Source: Polytrichum commune (Eukaryota; Streptophyta; Polytrichopsida; Polytrichales; Polytrichaceae). From it: a DNA stretch of 64,000 nt. The DNA is taken from assembly GCA_950295325.1 (NCBI GenBank), contig OX485803.1, forward strand, positions 3,288,001-3,352,000, given 5' to 3'. Below the pieces are notes generated by a model that saw only the letters and a program-made list of their open reading frames with translations, did no database searches and had not been told where the DNA came from. Below, in pieces: positions 59,201-64,000 of this stretch (the stretch's first letter is position 1; each line of letters starts with the position of its first letter). Both the position numbers and the translations under genes were made by a program.

Positions 59201-62200
59201 AGTTTATCTAATTTGGTCACTAATCTGCTTTTGTGTCTTGTTTCTGAAAAGTTTCTTACAGATGAACCAACGGAGTGCACTCTCTCCATGGCTGAAGAGC
59301 AATTGAATACTAAATACAAGGATCGTCTCTTACCTGCATACAAGGTTTATTAATTTACATTCTAGCTCTAATTTGAAGTGGGTGAGGGATGCAATAGGCC
59401 AATTATTTCCTTTTCCTTTTCCACATTATTCATTGTACTGTGCGGTCTACCAGTATGGGGTCGTAAAGATGTATAGACACATATCAGTATCTAATCAGAG
59501 ATTATATGCAAGAATTCTAAGTAGTTCTCTCTAATTGATGTTATACAGGGGGAGCAATAGTCTGTAAAAAGAAATTAGAAACAAGTCCTTTGACTAACAA
59601 ATCAAAATGTACTTCGGCTAGAAAGTAATCATGATCTCCATGCATGATGCTAATGTGAGTTCTTTATGATTGTAGGATTTGTTCTATGAAGTTTTCACAC
59701 AGATCTTGCGAGGCCTTTCAGGGGCTAAAGTTACACGCCCTGGAAAGTTCCGGAGCAGTCAAAATGGATTTTGTGTTCGGGCTTCTCTTAAGGCCGAGGA
59801 AGGCACATTGTATCCGTTGGAGAAGAGTTTCTTTTTCCTACCCAAACCACCCACACTTATCCTTCATGATGAGGTACTCAAGTACTTGTATGGCTTCAAG
59901 TGTTTGCTTGTAAAGTCTCCACTTTAGAAAGTGTGTCTGATATAATTGTGTAAATTAGATCTCTATCTGCTAGTAGATGAGAGGCAATTAAATGATTTCT
60001 TAGTTATATCAATGCAGTACTGGCTGATTGCAAGTTTCTTTGGACATTTGGAAGCACACAGAAAAATATTAATGTGTAGTCTGCTAAAAATTTCCGCTTA
60101 TCAATTTTGGCCTCAGATTGTGTTGTTGTGTCTGATGAAATGATTAAGCCAGTAGGTTGTGGTGGAAGTACATTGTTGCTATGCAGAATATCAATTAGTT
60201 GCCTTGTGATTGGCAGTCATCGCATTTAAATTTCTCACTACAGAGTAGTTCTAGTCCAAGAAGTATCTAGAAGTGCTTGTATAGAAATATTCATACTTTG
60301 TGATTGTCAGTGGTACATTCATGGAAGTAGACCTTCTTATGCAATTATTTGGTTATTTTGGTGCAGATTGAGTATTTGGAGTTTGAGAGACATGGTGCTG
60401 CTGGTACTAGTAGCATATCATCACATTATTTTGATCTTCTTATCCGACTCAAGAGTGAGCAGGAGCTCCAGTTCCGCAACATTCAACGGAATGAGTACCA
60501 TAATTTGTTTAACTTCATCAGGTATGTGACTTTCTATATACTATAGTACCTTTACTGCTTTGCCTATTCATAGGCAAATAATTATTACGATTTCTAGTTT
60601 TAGATTTGGCAATCCCGGATTTTAAGTGAAAATCGTTTTCTTATCAAATTTTGAGATTTCAAAAATACAATTTCCAAAAAAAATTGGTTTTCTCTAAAAA
60701 CAGTCTAATTAGTGCTGAAGTGGTAAAGGTGCTACAGTATCTAGAATGTATGTTTGAATCTCTTTTGCATAATTGGTTCAATCTGCTTGGATTTGACATC
60801 TCAAACTGTTTGCTGGCAGTGGAAAGAACTTGAAGATCATGAACCTGGGAGACGCACAAGGTACTAGTGGGGTTGCTGCTGCATTAGAAGGATCAGATGA
60901 TGAAGGAGTGGACCCACATCTTAACCGTATTCGAAGTGCTCGTGAAAGTGGTGCTGCCCCTGGTGAAGATAGTGATGAAGAGGTTTGTTTGTGTAACCCT
61001 GAATATGTTCCTCATACAGTTTCAAGGATCTTAGCTAAGTGGAGGATATTTGGGGGTATCCAGCTGGGCCTTCAGTAGATACTGCCTCACCTCAGATTTC
61101 TTATTACTGACCTATTGATCTGTTGTGGACAGGATGAAGACTTTGTTGCTGAGAAGGATGATGCAGGCTCTCCTACAGATGACTCAGAGGCAGAAGAACC
61201 AGATGCTAGTGATGATGGTGGAGGTGGTGGTTCTGAGGTATGGAATATCACCTTCACATGGTCATAGTTACCTGCCATATATGGTTCTCTGCCCTGGTCC
61301 TCATGCTGAATATGGCTTTGCCAGGTGTAGTTTGGACATACGTATGAGCCTGCTCTGGTTTTATTTGATCAGATGACTTGGTATATGTTTGGCATTCACT
61401 CTTGCTTAAAACTTGTTTGCACACTTGAGATAGTCTATTGGGCATCAATATAACAGCTGGTTTTTTAATACTTTCTCCCTCACTGCATCATCTACCTCAA
61501 TCATCCTCTTTTTGAGTATCCCTTGTAAATTTTTTTGAAAAGTGTTCCATGACACCTGATTTTCAGGACGAGGAAGAAGAGGAGAGGCCTGCCAAAAAGG
61601 AGAGAAAGAAGAAAGAAGCTGTGGCGCCAAAACCAGCTCCTAAGAAACGGAAAAAGAAAGATGATGCTGAAGAAGAAGAAGGTGGTGGTGGAAAGAAGAA
61701 GAAAAAGAAGAAGGATCCTAATGCTCCCAAACGTGCACTTAGTGCATTCATGCGCTTTCAGCTAGAAGAAAGAAAGGTGTGTACTCACTTGGCCAGCCCT
61801 CTGATGAGCTTAGGGAATAGGACATGTACATGGATGCCTTATGTTGGTCATTGGTGACTTTTTACTCGATTTTATTCTCCTGAATTAAGCAGGTTTACCC
61901 TTGGAAACACCTTGCAGAAAATGAAGGCAGACTCAAATCAACCTTCAATGTCCTTTGGAGAACTAGGGAGATCTCTTGGTGACAAGTGGAAGAAGATGCC
62001 AGGTACATAATGCCAAATTATTTGATTGTGCTTCAGAACGGTTGTATGAAAGGGCCCACCTCTTGGACAATGATATCTGTAGATGTGAATACTCTTCGGG
62101 ACTTAGTAGCAGATGTAAGTATTGTTGATCAAAGATTAGCCACTAGTGAGCTTCTCTGTATTTACTGGCAGATAGGCCTTTGTGTATGTTATTATTTCAT

Positions 62201-62362
62201 CTCATGCTGTGTGTGTTGGCAGCGAGTGAGAGAGAACCTTACGAAGCTGAAGCTAAGCTTGATCAGGAGCGGTACAAAAGGGCAATGGCTGGGTACAAAA
62301 GTGGTGCAGGACAACCTGGGCCTGATGCAGCCTCTGATGATGAAGGTTCCGATGAGGAGTAA
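56224..62362 (+). CDS. SSRP1: SSRP1, FACT complex subunit, complete, 16 exons
   Basis: SSRP1 pairs with SPT16 as the FACT histone chaperone, moving H2A-H2B during transcription and replication in the nucleus. Exons: 56224-56286, 56619-56804, 57200-57305, 57561-57697, 58026-58109, 58337-58431, 58618-58726, 59046-59132, 59252-59344, 59676-59873, 60367-60521, 60820-60982, 61133-61237, 61567-61776, 61918-62002, 62223-62362. All phases join: 671 residues, TAA at 62360. The N-terminal and middle PH-like domains (1-445) show [67 protein letters not shown] and [16 protein letters not shown]. An acidic stretch (about 485-535), a Lys-rich stretch and a single HMG box (about 577-645, [16 protein letters not shown]) follow, with an acidic tail. 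As in other plants, the HMG box is C-terminal and close to the end. The exon 9 acceptor is chosen by homology. Confidence 0.96.
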
Positions 62363-64000
62363 CTGCTGACATTGGATTCATAATTGCAATGCACTGAGAA
62401 TCACAGTTGAGGATACAGGAATGAGATCTATAGGTGGCCATGGAACTGCCCAAAAGGCAAGGATCTCACTTAACAACAGTCTTACATGCCTAGTTGATAC
62501 GTATGAAGAAAATTTTGATTAGATAGTAGAGATTCAATTCTCTTTGTAAAAAATTGAGGAATCAGTCACTACATGAAACTTGTGAAACTTGCTGCGATAT
62601 CTGGAGGAAATGCATGGCGAGCCTTGTATTTCAAGGTTACTACAGTAGTTACTCCTGTTTTTGTGTTTCTATATATCCTTGTGGAGCCTTAAGCAACAAT
62701 GACTGTCCATGATATGTTATCAGTTTGACATCAATTCTTGCTACATACACCAGAAACAGTCTGCTCGTTCTATGTATTTGTATGCATCCAAAGTGGAATT
62801 TGTATGATCTGCGCCTTCTCGAGGTTCCTGTGTGGATACCTGGCATCAATAGGATTGCTATCATTGAAGCTGCATGTGTTCAATTCAATCTGTGATCAAA
62901 ATCCTTGGCCCTGAAAAAGCCTATAATACAGTCTTGATCGAAACTTGACCCTTGTACTACAATGACATAATTTAAACATATAAATGTGCTATGTATACTA
63001 AATATATATATCGTATATATATAGTATATCCAGTTGTGCTATGTACATGTGTGACTGAATTTCGATTTCTTTCAGTTGTCATCATGAGCAAAGCTACTGA
63101 GTGAATATTCACAACAGCTACTAAAGGGTAGGATGAACTGGGGGAGGAGAGGGTGAAAGAGTTAATTACTATTGTAGAGACAGATTGTTTTTTAGATAAA
63201 TTCAACCCCTAACTCCCGTAATTTTTCATTTGTCTTTCAATCATTCATGCCAATATTTCACTGCAAAAAATATAGCATGCCGAATATGCCAAAAGAAGAT
63301 GAACTGAAAGGAAGTTGGAATGAAAATACTTGTAAACTTGTCCAATAAGAAGTGTAACTAGAAAACTTATTCATAAGTTGTTATCTGATGAACACATCTA
63401 CAAAATATCCAGGCAACTTGACGTCATCCCCATTTTATGAAGTTTTTCTTGAGGATTTTCTTTCAAGATGCTGATACAAAGTGCATGACCCTATATTAAA
63501 GGTCCAATTGTATAGATGTGTTCTTTGACCTTGTGTCAACAATTTTGCTTCATGAATGTCTCACTTATGTAACCTTAGGGATACAAAGGGTTAAACCCAC
63601 TTTGAATCCTCTTTGAAAAATTTGAAGACAACCAATCCACTTTGAAAGACCGGTAGATAGTGGACAGACAAATGGATGGATGACGTATGGACATTCTTGT
63701 GTCAAAAATAGATGGCCTTGTTAATTTCGAGAAGTGTTTAAGATTGGTTACATGCTTCTTTGTATGGGTTATTGACAATTATCTTATATATTTAATGCAT
63801 GATATGCTTTGAACATCCAAGATATGAAGAAGATTGGGTGAGCAACCAATGTCACTAGATGGAACGCATCAATCATTTACAGTAAGCTTGACTTACAAGC
63901 TTCCATTATGGGTTTGGGCTATATAATTCATCTTGGTTGTCAACCAAAGGTTTTTAGCTCTGCCGCATATCAACTAGAGCTAATCAACTCTGGCGTATTC
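62363..64000. other. SSRP1 3' flank, no further gene seen
   Basis: The first few hundred bp are probably 3' untranslated region. The remainder is AT-rich without supported coding frames. A short TATATA-rich tract lies near 63000-63030. Confidence 0.4.

Noticed and set aside
61563-61751. Phe/Ser-rich frame on the minus strand
   Set aside because: Antisense of the Lys/Glu-rich SSRP1 exon 14.
1-64000. CRISPR array, operon or bacterial defence system
   Set aside because: The window is plant nuclear DNA with spliced genes. The regular arrays seen are long-unit tandem repeats without unique spacers.

Overview
The window is nuclear DNA of a land plant. The evidence is the GT-AG intron-split genes, a cinnamyl-alcohol-dehydrogenase-type gene, plant-type SEC31, prohibitin and SSRP1 proteins, telo-box (AAACCCTA-type) promoter motifs, and a load of small DNA transposons typical of plants. 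Most introns are about 100-400 bp, and gene spacing is wide (about 7-13 kb of repeat-rich DNA between genes). I cannot name the species; a non-flowering plant such as a moss or lycophyte is a guess from gene style only.

Six host genes can be supported. They are (1) the 5' two-thirds of a CAD-family alcohol dehydrogenase, minus strand, 96-2007, running off the left edge; (2) a complete 22-exon SEC31 COPII coat gene, minus strand, 19438-27555; (3) an intronless tRNA-Leu(CAA), minus strand, 33544-33627; (4) a 9-exon gene, plus strand, 35070-40665, for a 1189-residue protein with FHA, BRCT, RING and PHD modules, probably a chromatin or DNA-damage E3 ligase; (5) a prohibitin in one uninterrupted frame, minus strand, 47903-48733; (6) a complete 16-exon SSRP1 (FACT subunit), plus strand, 56224-62362. 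For both SEC31 and SSRP1 the proposed splice sites give a continuous frame with consistent phases from ATG to stop (1164 and 671 residues). The genes are not an operon and have no common pathway, although genes 4 and 6 both act on chromatin.

The DNA between the genes is dominated by mobile and tandem repeats. At 6490-9936 lies a Mutator-like element with a perfect 9-bp target duplication, 261-bp subterminal tandem repeats and a second MITE nested inside it. At 12556-13718 lies a 5'-truncated RNase H-bearing LINE between 29-bp direct repeats. A PIF/Harbinger transposase pseudogene lies at 45455-46482, and six related Harbinger-type MITEs are scattered between 17.3 and 46.8 kb, five of them with TTA/TAA-type ends. 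A 340-bp CACTA-type MITE with perfect terminal repeats lies at 49170-49509, and an LTR-retroelement gag relic at about 42.0-43.6 kb.

Three tandem arrays sit against genes. One is inside SEC31 intron 1, where a segment containing the exon 1 3' end is repeated. One is upstream of SEC31 (27.85-30.0 kb). One is directly upstream of the FHA-BRCT-RING-PHD gene, where each unit of about 180 bp carries a telo-box-like core. The stretches 9.9-12.5, 13.7-17.3, 30.0-31.6, 49.5-55.1 and 62.4-64.0 kb show no gene I can support.
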